NCBI GenBank assembly: GCA_902825945.1
Contig: CADECY010000021.1
Coordinates: 1-32,086, forward strand
DNA: 32,086 nucleotides
From: an uncultured Acidobacteriota bacterium
Lineage (GTDB): Bacteria; Acidobacteriota; Terriglobia; Bryobacterales; Bryobacteraceae
Reading direction: 5' to 3'
Below are positions 1-7,782 of this stretch, piece by piece; the first letter of the stretch is position 1; each line of letters opens with the position of its first letter. Made by a program: the position numbers and the translations under genes. The notes beneath the pieces were generated by a model that saw nothing but the letters and a program-made list of their open reading frames with translations, was not told the origin of the DNA and did no database searches.

Positions 1-1
1 C

Positions 2-490
2 GAGGATGGCCGCTGGGGCCACGCCTACACCCTTTTCCCGGAAATCATCCGAATTCCCCTGATCATTCACGTCCCGCCGGACATGGCAAGTTCGCTTCGT
101 CCGGTCCACGGTCCAGTGTTCTCGACAGACATCACGCCTACCCTCTATCGCCTGTTGGGGTACCGGGAGATGGGGCAAATCCCCATGGCCGGGCGTCCGT
201 TGTTCACCGGGCGGGAGTCGCAGGCCGACCCTCAGGGTAGGGAATGGTACCTATTAGCCTCGAGCTATGCCCCCGTTTATGGAGTTTTGTCGGAAAACGG
301 CCGACATATGTACGTGGCCGATGGAGTGGCGTTTCGCGATTATCGGTTCGATCTGACTGGGCCCCGGTCGCGGGCGCTGGCAATCCCCGCCGAGGTGCGG
401 GAACAGGAACAAGGCCGCATTCGTGCGGGTATCGCCGAGATCAACAGGCTATACCGGTATGACGGGCGGGAAGGCGAGGTACGGCGATGA
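2..490 (+). CDS. Sulfatase/alkaline-phosphatase-fold protein, C-terminal part (5' end outside window)
   Basis: The reading frame is open from the window edge, so only about the last 162 residues are present. The segment begins with DGRWGHAYTLFPEIIRIPLI followed by a histidine, which matches the late conserved block of sulfatases and related phosphotransferases (small residue, W/GH, then 'E.IRIPLII..P'). The block STDITPTLYRLLG is the usual 'DI.PTL..LLG' of the family. The metal site and the formylglycine/threonine nucleophile would lie upstream, so the reaction (sulfate ester hydrolysis or phospho-group transfer) cannot be decided. The stop overlaps the next start as ATGA, so the protein is probably translationally coupled to the phosphorelay protein that follows. 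Fold assignment is fairly sure, substrate unknown. Confidence 0.75.
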   Translation, partial: EDGRWGHAYTLFPEIIRIPLIIHVPPDMASSLRPVHGPVFSTDITPTLYRLLGYREMGQIPMAGRPLFTGRESQADPQGREWYLLASSYAPVYGVLSENGRHMYVADGVAFRDYRFDLTGPRSRALAIPAEVREQEQGRIRAGIAEINRLYRYDGREGEVRR

Positions 491-1785
491 GCAACGTTTC
501 CGCCAAGGTTCGGGTGAGGGAAGTCGCCGACGAGGCCGTGGAGCCGGTCGAGGCGTTGCGAGCCTTGTCGGCGGCGCAACCGGTCGCTCCCGAACCCGAG
601 ATTGCTCCGCCGAACCGAGTGGCTCTCCTCGGTGAGGACAATCCCGTCAACAGCCGCGTCGCGGCTCGGATCCTCGAAAAACTGGGATTCGCGGTCGATC
701 TGGTCGCATCCGGATGGGAGGCCGTTCAGGCGGCAGCGAACAAGGACTACAGCGTCATCCTGCTCGACTGCGACACCCCCGCGATTGGCGGCTATCACAC
801 CGTGATGGCCATCCGAGAGAGTGAACACGCCTCGCGGGCGCCGATCGTGGCCCTCACCTCGCATACGATGCAGTGGGACCGGCGCGAGCGGGAAGCCGCC
901 GGAATTGACGGCTACATCGCCAAGCCGATCGAAGTCGAGGCCATGACCGCGGTTCTCGCGAGGGTCGTCGATCATCAGGCGCCAACGTCCGGGCTCCAAC
1001 TGCTCGCGCTCGACCGGAGCATCCTCTCCAAGCTGCGGAGCCTCAATGGCGGCGACTTGACGGAACTTCGCGCGCTTACCGACCTGTTCGTCGAGACCGC
1101 TTCGGGTATGCTCGACCGGATGCGAAAGGCGATCGAGGAGAACGAACCCGGCACCATCGCTTTGACCGCTCACAGTCTGCGCGGCTCGAGCGGACAACTC
1201 GGGGCGCGGAGGATGGAGGAGATCTGCTCGACCATCGAGGCCTTGGCCCGGGCGAGCGCTCCGATCGACCGTCTGGCCGATCTCGTCGACGAACTGGGCG
1301 CGGCCTTCGAGCGAGTCCAGGCCGACCTCAGTGCCAACGATCTCGAAAATCTGGCTGGTGAGCCGGTCCCGCCATCTCCGGCCGCCCCTCCGGAATCGCC
1401 CTCGGACGGCGATGGGGAGCCCGATGAAGTACTCATCGCCGAAGACGATCCCCTGATTGCGCGGTTCCTATCAAGCAGCCTCTCGGGGGCGGGATTGCGG
1501 GTCACGCACGTCAACAACGGCGAAGCGGCCTTGCAGGCGGTTCAGCAACGCCGGTTCTCCTGTGTCGTGCTGGATATCAATATGCCCAAGCTCGATGGCT
1601 ACGGCGTACTTTCGGAAATGCGGTTGAGGCCGGGAACGCAGAAGACGCCCGTGCTGATTCTTTCGCTTCGCTCCCAGGAGCACGACATCGTTCGGGCCTT
1701 CGATTTGGGAGTCGATGACTATGTCACCAAACCATTCAGTCCACTCGAGGTGATTTCACGGGTCAAACGGCTGATGCGCCGCTGA
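487..1785 (+). CDS. REC-HPt-REC phosphorelay protein without a kinase domain
   Basis: This 432-residue protein has three signalling modules. Receiver 1 (about 44-160) has the acidic pair E50/D51, phospho-acceptor D94 in LLDCDTP, T124 and K146. A histidine phosphotransfer domain (about 175-280) has the motif AHSLRGSSGQLGA with phospho-histidine H229. A proline-rich linker (291-312) leads to receiver 2 (about 314-432) with E319/D320, D363 in VLDINMPKLDGYG, and K415 in the TKPF motif; serine S393 sits where a threonine is usual. No histidine kinase core, output DNA-binding domain, GGDEF domain or membrane segment is visible, so it is likely a cytoplasmic phosphate relay or sink fed by a kinase elsewhere. 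The start overlaps the sulfatase-fold gene by ATGA. It probably controls the downstream HEAT/glycosyltransferase pair. Confidence 0.92.
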   Translation: MSNVSAKVRVREVADEAVEPVEALRALSAAQPVAPEPEIAPPNRVALLGEDNPVNSRVAARILEKLGFAVDLVASGWEAVQAAANKDYSVILLDCDTPAIGGYHTVMAIRESEHASRAPIVALTSHTMQWDRREREAAGIDGYIAKPIEVEAMTAVLARVVDHQAPTSGLQLLALDRSILSKLRSLNGGDLTELRALTDLFVETASGMLDRMRKAIEENEPGTIALTAHSLRGSSGQLGARRMEEICSTIEALARASAPIDRLADLVDELGAAFERVQADLSANDLENLAGEPVPPSPAAPPESPSDGDGEPDEVLIAEDDPLIARFLSSSLSGAGLRVTHVNNGEAALQAVQQRRFSCVVLDINMPKLDGYGVLSEMRLRPGTQKTPVLILSLRSQEHDIVRAFDLGVDDYVTKPFSPLEVISRVKRLMRR

Positions 1786-1815
1786 TGCGGCTGCCGCCGG
1801 GAGCGGCCTGTTTCG

Positions 1816-2997
1816 ATGGGCAGTATCTATCTGTCCCGCCACTGGAACGCGTTTGTTCGAGTGGCTGTGGTATCGCTGCTAGCCGGCTTTTGCGGCTTGG
1901 TCTGGTTGGCCCACCGGAACCTCGGCGGGATCCGCGACCCTGCTTTACGTCTCGCCCTCTCGTTCATCGGAGTCCAATTGGCACTCCTGCTGTCGATGAC
2001 GGTCGCCCTCGTCGCGGCCAAGCATTTCCAGAACATCCGCTCGGCGTCGCGGCGCAAGCGGTTGCTCGAAGCCGAGCAAGTGCTGACCGAATTCGCGACG
2101 GGCGGGCCGGAGGCTCCGCTGCTCGTCAACGCCAGGCGCTTTCCCGACGAATTCCTCAGCGCTATCGATCGCACGCTCGACTGGCTGCGGGGCAACTCAC
2201 GGGACCGGGTTGTCGAACTGTTCGAGAAAACCGGGCTTTTCACGCGGACCCTGCACGACACTGTCCATCCGGAGCCGCACCGGGCCCTTCGCGCGATCCT
2301 GCTGCTGGCCAAGATGCCGTCGGCTCGTGCCCAGCAAGCACTCGGGGTCGCGATGGAGCATCCGGAACCGGTGGTGCGTATGGCCGCCCTTCGCTCGGTG
2401 GTAGCCATCGGCAGTCCGGAGGCCAGGGTACATGTGCTCGATGTCTTGCCGAAACTCGGGCTTTGGGAGAAGCTCGTGCTGTTCCAGAGCGTGCCCTACA
2501 ACGATCCGATGCTCGAACAGTTCCTTCAGCGTGCGATTCGCTCCAACCAGGACGATATGATTCTCGTGGCGCTCGAATGCATTCTCTGCCGGCAACGCAC
2601 CGTCCCGGTTTGGGCGGACCCCGGGCTCATGCAGTCGGGCAATGTCGAGGTGCGAATCAAGTTCTTCAAGGCGCTGCCCTACCTTCACATCGACGGCGAT
2701 CCGTTGGGTCTTCTCGCCACCGGGCTCGATGACGCCGACTGGCGTGTGCGGGCGATGGCGGCCAAGTCGTGCGCGCATTTCCGCGATCCGGCGCTGTCGG
2801 GCCGGTTGATGGACCTGATCGCCAGCAGCAGCCAGCAAGCCGAAGTCCATCACGCCGCCCGGGCGCTCGCCGCGATGGGCGGTCACGGCATCGAGTGGCT
2901 TTCCGTGTTGAAGCGCTCCGATCGGGAGATGATCCGGCGCACGGTCTCCGAAGCGCTCGAGCAGCGGCTTCTCGCGGGGGAGAAGTCGTTCCGGTAG
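1816..2997 (+). CDS. Membrane-anchored HEAT-repeat protein
   Basis: This is a 393-residue protein. Two hydrophobic segments near the N terminus (about residues 11-31 and 47-68) anchor it in the inner membrane. The remainder is helical and repetitive, with HEAT-like units such as 'PVVRMAALRSVVAIGSPEAR' and 'WRVRAMAAKSCAHFRDPA' carrying the typical (V/W)R..A...L/S pattern, suggesting a cytoplasmic scaffold for protein-protein contacts. The start is 30 nt after the stop of the phosphorelay gene, with GGGAG as a plausible ribosome binding site. It stops 7 nt before the glycosyltransferase. An adaptor between the phosphorelay protein and the synthase is inferred from position only. The repeat fold is clear, the partner is not. 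Confidence 0.85.
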   Translation: MGSIYLSRHWNAFVRVAVVSLLAGFCGLVWLAHRNLGGIRDPALRLALSFIGVQLALLLSMTVALVAAKHFQNIRSASRRKRLLEAEQVLTEFATGGPEAPLLVNARRFPDEFLSAIDRTLDWLRGNSRDRVVELFEKTGLFTRTLHDTVHPEPHRALRAILLLAKMPSARAQQALGVAMEHPEPVVRMAALRSVVAIGSPEARVHVLDVLPKLGLWEKLVLFQSVPYNDPMLEQFLQRAIRSNQDDMILVALECILCRQRTVPVWADPGLMQSGNVEVRIKFFKALPYLHIDGDPLGLLATGLDDADWRVRAMAAKSCAHFRDPALSGRLMDLIASSSQQAEVHHAARALAAMGGHGIEWLSVLKRSDREMIRRTVSEALEQRLLAGEKSFR

Positions 2998-3004
2998 GAT
3001 TCCA

Positions 3005-4438
3005 ATGCGAAGTGCCTTTCTCCAGGCGCTCGTCTGGTACGACTACTGGGTACTCATCTACCTGTTCACCATCAATTCGATCTATTTCCTCCTGCTCGCC
3101 GCGGGCCTGTTCGAGATGCTCCGCCACCGGCGTATGGAACTCCAGTCGGAGGAAGGGGTCGCGCTCGAGCTCTCGGCCCTGATGCCGCCGGTCTCGGTGC
3201 TGGCGCCCGCTTACAACGAATCCGCGACCATTCGTGAGAGTGTCCGCGCGATGCTCGGGCTCTGCTACCCCGAGTTCGAAATCGTCGTCATCAACGATGG
3301 CTCGACCGATGACACGCTTTCGATTCTGATCGAGGAGTTCCGGCTGTACAAGTCCGCCCGCTACTTCGAGACGCGGCTCGACACCAAGCGCATCAAGGCG
3401 GTCTACGAGTCGATGGATCCGATTCCGCTCGTTGTCGTCGACAAGGAAAACGGTGGCAAGGCGGACGCGCTCAACGCGGGTATCAACGTCTCACGCTATC
3501 CGCTGGTGTGCGGCGTCGATGCCGACTCCCTGCTCGAAGAGCGCTCTCTGTTGTGGGTGGCGCGTCCGTTCGTCAAAGACCCCGGCCGGGTGATCGCGGT
3601 CGGCGGCACGATCCGTGTCGCCAACGGCTGCGGAGTGGACGCTGGGCGAGTCGTGTCGGTGGACGTTCCCAAGTCCTGGATCGCTCGGTTCCAAACCGTC
3701 GAGTACCTGCGCGCCTTTCTCGGCGGACGGATCGCGTTCAGCGCTCTCAACTGCCTGCTGGTGATCTCGGGTGCGTTCGGGCTGTTTCTCAAGTCCGCCG
3801 TGATCGCGGTGGGCGGATACCGGCACGATACCGTCGGCGAAGACATGGAACTGGTGGTGCGGCTCCATCACTGGGCGCGTCAGCAGGGCAAGGACTACCG
3901 CATTTGCTTCCAGCCCGATCCGGTCTGCTGGACCGAAGTGCCGGAATCGATGAGAGTGCTCAAACGCCAGCGTAACCGCTGGCAGCGGGGCACGATCGAG
4001 TGCATGTGGATGCACCGTTCGATGATCCTCAATCCGCGCTACGGAATGCTCGGGATGTTCGCGATGCCCTACTTCATCGCCTTCGAGATGCTCGGGCCGC
4101 TCGTCGAGTTGAGCGGATACGTGCTGAGCGTGGTGGGGCTGTATTGGGATCTGTTCGATCCGGAAGTCTTCGTCCTCTTCTTCGCGGCCGCGGTGCTCTA
4201 TGGGGTGATCCTCTCCACGGCCTCGGTGATCCTCGAGGAGCTCGCCCTGAAACGCTATCCAACCGTCAGGAACCTGCTGACGCTGGTGATCGCCGGAGTG
4301 CTCGAGAATCTCGGGTTCCGGCAGATTCTCACCGTGTGGCGGGCTCAGGCGTTCATCGATGTTCTGCGCGGAACCAAGTCATGGGGAAAGATGGAGCGCA
4401 CTGGTTTTACGAAAGCTCCGGCGGGCGTACAATCATGA
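3005..4438 (+). CDS. Membrane family-2 glycosyltransferase (PgaC/BcsA-like processive type)
   Basis: This 477-residue integral membrane enzyme has all the GT2 landmarks in order: an N-terminal membrane segment (about 14-37), the nucleotide-sugar site with D98 in VINDGSTDDT, the GGKADALNAGI loop (150-160), the DxD metal motif D172-A-D174, the catalytic-base region GED (D280) and the QRNRW motif (322-326) that marks processive synthases. About three to four hydrophobic segments follow (about 347-437). It should polymerise an activated sugar into a surface or exported polysaccharide; the sugar cannot be told from sequence. No PilZ domain is present, so control may come through the phosphorelay and HEAT proteins in the same operon. 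AGGA lies 5 nt before the ATG. The 3' end holds the promoter of the next gene. Confidence 0.9.
   Translation: MRSAFLQALVWYDYWVLIYLFTINSIYFLLLAAGLFEMLRHRRMELQSEEGVALELSALMPPVSVLAPAYNESATIRESVRAMLGLCYPEFEIVVINDGSTDDTLSILIEEFRLYKSARYFETRLDTKRIKAVYESMDPIPLVVVDKENGGKADALNAGINVSRYPLVCGVDADSLLEERSLLWVARPFVKDPGRVIAVGGTIRVANGCGVDAGRVVSVDVPKSWIARFQTVEYLRAFLGGRIAFSALNCLLVISGAFGLFLKSAVIAVGGYRHDTVGEDMELVVRLHHWARQQGKDYRICFQPDPVCWTEVPESMRVLKRQRNRWQRGTIECMWMHRSMILNPRYGMLGMFAMPYFIAFEMLGPLVELSGYVLSVVGLYWDLFDPEVFVLFFAAAVLYGVILSTASVILEELALKRYPTVRNLLTLVIAGVLENLGFRQILTVWRAQAFIDVLRGTKSWGKMERTGFTKAPAGVQS
4406..4433 (+). promoter_or_regulatory. Predicted promoter for the Tat-exported isomerase-like gene (leaderless)
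   Basis: The -10-like hexamer TACAAT (4428-4433, five of six consensus positions) ends 6 nt before the ATG at 4440. With a usual 6-nt discriminator, transcription would start on the A of the ATG. A -35-like TTTACG lies at 4406-4411 with a 16-nt spacer. No Shine-Dalgarno sequence precedes the start. The whole element is inside the last codons of the glycosyltransferase gene. Confidence 0.5.
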
Positions 4439-4439
4439 A

Positions 4440-5357
4440 ATGGCAAACCTCCAAAGGCGCGGATTCCTCGCCGCCACGGGCGCGGCGGCGCTGGCCAAGC
4501 TGGCTCGCGCGGCACGAATCGATCAGATCCGTCTCGGCGTGACGACCGACGAGATTGACGACGATGTCGAGGCGGCGATGAAGTTTCATCGCGAGTTCGG
4601 CCTCCACTGGTGCGAGATCCGCAATATGTGGGGCAAGTACAACACGGCTCACACGCTCGACAAGATCCACGAGGCGAAAGCTCTGCTCGACAAGTATCAG
4701 GTGAAGCTATCGATTCTCGGCACGGGCTTCTTCAAGATCCCGCTGCCGCCCGATACGCCGGCCGGACGCGCGGTGCTCGACAACCAGTGGTCGCTGCTCG
4801 AGGCCGCGATGGAGCGGGCCAAGATCTTCGGCACGGACAAGATTCGCACCTTCGCGTTTACCTACAAAGACGGCGAATCGCTCGACGCGAAAACGTACGG
4901 CCGCATTTACGAGCTCACCGCCGAAGCGGCGCGGCGCGCCAAGGCTCGGGGCTTCCGCCTTGCGGTCGAGAACGTCGGCTCGAGCTATGTCTGGACGGGA
5001 GCACAAGCCTCGGAACTGTTGAAGAACGTCAAGGCCTCGAATCTCGGTCTCACCTGGGATCCGAACAACGCGGGACAGACCGGCGAGGTCTCTTATCCGG
5101 AGGGCTACTCGAAACTCGATCCGGCGCGCATCTTCCACGTGCACCTGCGCGACTTCCGCAAGGATGCAAACGGGAAGTGGGAGTGGTGCGCGGTTGGCGA
5201 GGGAATCATGGATAACGCCGGTCAGATCCGTTCGCTTATGAAGGCCGGCTACAAGGGCAACTTCACGCTCGAAACCCACTACAAGAGTCCCAAGGGCAGA
5301 GAGCATGCCAGCCGCACCTCGCTCACGGCGCTGTTGAAGGTGATCGAAAAGGTCTGA
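4440..5357 (+). CDS. Tat-exported sugar phosphate isomerase/epimerase-like TIM-barrel protein
   Basis: This is a 305-residue protein of the AP-endonuclease/xylose-isomerase-like (IolE-type) TIM barrel family. The N terminus has a twin-arginine signal (QRRGFLAATGAAAL; R6-R7 followed by GFL) and an ARA-A cleavage-like site near residue 25, so it is expected outside the cytoplasm. The four expected metal ligands are present: E177 (VENVG), D207 (WDPNN), H235 (HVHLRD) and E278 (LETH). The family isomerises or epimerises sugars and cyclitols with a divalent metal; the substrate is not evident. The ATG at 4440 is chosen because it begins the Tat signal and follows TACAAT; further upstream starts lie within the glycosyltransferase. 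It ends 48 nt before the secreted hydrolase, which has its own promoter. Confidence 0.88.
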   Translation: MANLQRRGFLAATGAAALAKLARAARIDQIRLGVTTDEIDDDVEAAMKFHREFGLHWCEIRNMWGKYNTAHTLDKIHEAKALLDKYQVKLSILGTGFFKIPLPPDTPAGRAVLDNQWSLLEAAMERAKIFGTDKIRTFAFTYKDGESLDAKTYGRIYELTAEAARRAKARGFRLAVENVGSSYVWTGAQASELLKNVKASNLGLTWDPNNAGQTGEVSYPEGYSKLDPARIFHVHLRDFRKDANGKWEWCAVGEGIMDNAGQIRSLMKAGYKGNFTLETHYKSPKGREHASRTSLTALLKVIEKV

Positions 5358-5369
5358 CGCCCGGCGCGC

Positions 5370-5399
5370 TTGCGCGCGATGCCTCGCGGCGGGTATAGT
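5370..5399 (+). promoter_or_regulatory. Predicted leaderless promoter of the secreted alpha/beta hydrolase
   Basis: TATAGT (5394-5399) ends 6 nt before the ATG at 5406. This is the same hexamer and the same spacing seen before the receptor gene that starts at 12713 on the other strand. A weak -35-like TTGCGC is at 5370-5375 with an 18-nt spacer. There is no ribosome binding site between hexamer and start. Confidence 0.5.
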
Positions 5400-5405
5400 C
5401 GGCCA

Positions 5406-7157
5406 ATGGTTCGTTTACTTCCTCTGTTCGTCCTCGCCGCCGGCGCGATCTTCGCTCAGGGCCCCGCCGACTCGCGCAACACGCGCCTGCCGGGCACCAA
5501 TACCGCCTTCAGCATGCCGCCCTACCGGAGCCTCGCCGAGTGGGAGGCCCGGCGCAAGTTGCTGCGCGAACAGGTGCTGATGGCTGCCGGGCTCGACCCG
5601 ATGCCTGAGAAGAATCCGCTTACGCCTCAGGTGTTCGGCAAGATCTCGCACAAGGACTATTCGATCGAAAAGGTGCTGATCCAGACGCTACCGGGCTATT
5701 GGCTCGCGGGCAACCTGTACCGGCCTGCAGGCAAGTCCGGCAAGTTCCCGGGCGTCGTCTCGCCGCACGGCCATTGGAACTACGGCCGTCTCGAGCACAC
5801 GCCGCTCGGCTCGATTCCGGCGCGCTGCATCAACCTCGCGCGTCAAGGCTACGTCGTGTTTGCCTACGACATGGTGGGCTACAACGACACGGTTCAGACC
5901 GGGCATGGGTTCGGCGGCAAACCGGAGCAGCTCTGGTCGTTCCACGCGCTCGGTCTGCAGACATGGAACTCGATCCGTGCCGTGGACTTTCTGCAATCGC
6001 TGCCGGATGTCGACGCGGAGATGATCGCCGCGACGGGTGCCTCGGGAGGCGGTACGCAGACCTTCATGCTCACGGCGGTGGACGATCGCGTCAAGGTCTC
6101 GGCGCCCGTCAACATGATTTCCGGCATCATGCAGGGCGGTTCGGTCTGCGAGAACGCTCCCGGGCTGCGCCATGGCGCCTACAACGTGGAAATCGCGGCG
6201 CTGATGGCTCCCCGCCCGCTGCTCATGGTCTCGGCGACGGGCGACTGGACTCGCAACACGCTCGAACAGGAATACCCGGCGATGAAGGGCATCTACGAGC
6301 TGTTCGATCGCGCGGTACTGGTCGAAGCCGTTCGCATCGATGCCCCGCACAACTACAACCAGGATTCACGGGAGGCGGTCTACCAGTTTTTCGCCAAGCA
6401 CGTTAAGAAGGACTCCAACTGGGCCTCTTACAAGGAGCAGAGCGTGCGCCTCGAAAAACTCCAGGACATGCTCGCTCTGCATGGGCGCACGCTTCCGCCC
6501 GGAGCGCTGACGTACGATCAGATCTTCGCGCAATGGAAGACGCGCGCCGCGACACAGATCGACCGCGTCACGAATCCAGCCGAACGGCGGCGGCTTCTCA
6601 CGCGCGCCCTGAGCGTTTCCTGGCCCGCGGCAGTGGAAGGCGCGTTGATGGAGAAGCGAGTGACGCTGAGCCGCCCCTCCGTGGGTGATGCCGTTCCCGG
6701 CATGTTCATTCCCGGCCAAGGGGAACCCGTCCTCGCCTTTCACGCCGAGGGCACGGGCAAGGCCTACGAACTGCCGGCGGTCAAGAAAGCAATGGCCGCC
6801 AACCGTCCGGTGCTATTGATCGACGTTTTTCAAACAGGATCGGCGGCGGCGCCGCGTCCGGCCGATACCACACACTTCCTTACGTTCAATGTGACGAACG
6901 ATCAGGGCCGCGTTCAGGATATCCTCACCGCGTTGCGTTGGCTCGAAGCGAAAGCGCCGGGTAAGCCCACGATCATCGCCGCCGGACAGGCTTCGGTGTG
7001 GGCGCGCTTTGCCGTGGCGGTTAGCCCCGTGCCGGTCGCCCTCGACGCTCCCACGGCGTTCCGGGGCACCGATCAGGAGATGATCGATCAGTTCTTCGTG
7101 CCCGGAATCCAGCGCGCGGGCGGATGGAAGTCGGCGATGATGCTGACGGCGAAGTAG
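5406..7157 (+). CDS. Secreted alpha/beta hydrolase, acetylxylan-esterase-like
   Basis: This is a 583-residue exported protein. The signal peptide is residues 1-18 (hydrophobic stretch ending in IFAQ). The catalytic domain, about residues 90-340, has the nucleophile elbow GASGGG with S213, a likely acid D280 (SATGDW) and histidine H315 (APHNYNQ), a full serine-hydrolase triad. The layout 'PGVVSPHGHW...ARQGYVVFAYDMVGY...' resembles acidobacterial and planctomycete acetylxylan-esterase/dienelactone-hydrolase-like proteins. The C-terminal 230 residues form a second, less conserved region that may be a degenerate hydrolase-like domain. De-esterification of plant or microbial glycans in the periplasm is inferred. 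It faces the minus-strand small secreted protein gene with only 13 nt between the two stops. Confidence 0.82.
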   Translation: MVRLLPLFVLAAGAIFAQGPADSRNTRLPGTNTAFSMPPYRSLAEWEARRKLLREQVLMAAGLDPMPEKNPLTPQVFGKISHKDYSIEKVLIQTLPGYWLAGNLYRPAGKSGKFPGVVSPHGHWNYGRLEHTPLGSIPARCINLARQGYVVFAYDMVGYNDTVQTGHGFGGKPEQLWSFHALGLQTWNSIRAVDFLQSLPDVDAEMIAATGASGGGTQTFMLTAVDDRVKVSAPVNMISGIMQGGSVCENAPGLRHGAYNVEIAALMAPRPLLMVSATGDWTRNTLEQEYPAMKGIYELFDRAVLVEAVRIDAPHNYNQDSREAVYQFFAKHVKKDSNWASYKEQSVRLEKLQDMLALHGRTLPPGALTYDQIFAQWKTRAATQIDRVTNPAERRRLLTRALSVSWPAAVEGALMEKRVTLSRPSVGDAVPGMFIPGQGEPVLAFHAEGTGKAYELPAVKKAMAANRPVLLIDVFQTGSAAAPRPADTTHFLTFNVTNDQGRVQDILTALRWLEAKAPGKPTIIAAGQASVWARFAVAVSPVPVALDAPTAFRGTDQEMIDQFFVPGIQRAGGWKSAMMLTAK

Positions 7158-7170
7158 GACCGGGCGGCCG

Positions 7171-7782
7171 TCACTTCGGCGCGGGCCGCTTGACCCGAAT
7201 CTCGACCGGTCCGGAACCCTGTTCGTAGCGAACCACGCGCTTGGTCTTGTCGCATCCTTCGCAACTCACCGTGATTTCCGCGACCTCGCCGCGAACCCGG
7301 CACAGGTTCACTTCGCCCACGGCATCCGTCGAGTACTCGAGCCAGAAACCGGAAGGATTGCGGCGTCCACGCATCACCATCTCGATGCGAGCCCCCTCCA
7401 CGGGTTTGCGTTCCTGGTCGAGGATGACGAGACGCCATGGACGGAACAATGGCCTGCCGCCGGTATCCTCCGCTTCCGCCAACGCGGTGAGTTCGAGATA
7501 CAGGTCCGCTCCAGCCTTCACGCTCATCTGGACCGGCTTCACGCCGATATCGCCTCCGGAAGCGTAGATCGAATAGCCGCCCGGCGGAACCGTGAGCGTG
7601 GCGGTTCCGCCTGCGGCCGTAGCCGCGCGATATGACTCCCGGCAGCCCGCTCGTACGGCCCACACGTCGTAACCCGCGCGATACGGGCCTGGTCTCCCTG
7701 CTCCGCTGACGAGGCGGACGCGGATTTCCGCATCCTGCGCCACCGCCAGCGCGGCCCACGCGAAAAACGTGCGTACCTTCAT
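7171..7782 (-). CDS. Small secreted protein with carboxypeptidase-regulatory-like (beta-sandwich) domain
   Basis: This is a 203-residue protein. The start at 7782 gives a signal peptide (MKVRTFFAWAALAVAQ) and overlaps the stop of the TPR gene as ATGA; a longer upstream start would run deep into the TPR gene without a signal. The mature part contains beta-rich segments typical of regulatory-like or Ig-like domains: 'VPPGGYSIYASGGDIGVKP' (about residues 75-95) and 'DQERKPVEGARIEM' (about 125-140). A CEGC cysteine pair (about 175) could form a disulfide or bind metal. No enzyme motif is seen. Translational coupling to the TPR protein suggests that the two act together at the envelope. Confidence 0.7.
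   Translation of the reverse strand: MKVRTFFAWAALAVAQDAEIRVRLVSGAGRPGPYRAGYDVWAVRAGCRESYRAATAAGGTATLTVPPGGYSIYASGGDIGVKPVQMSVKAGADLYLELTALAEAEDTGGRPLFRPWRLVILDQERKPVEGARIEMVMRGRRNPSGFWLEYSTDAVGEVNLCRVRGEVAEITVSCEGCDKTKRVVRYEQGSGPVEIRVKRPAPK

Noticed and set aside
1785..2732. 315-codon frame overlapping the HEAT-repeat gene
   Set aside because: Arg/Pro/Gly-rich composition typical of an out-of-frame shadow; the HEAT frame has membrane segments and repeats.
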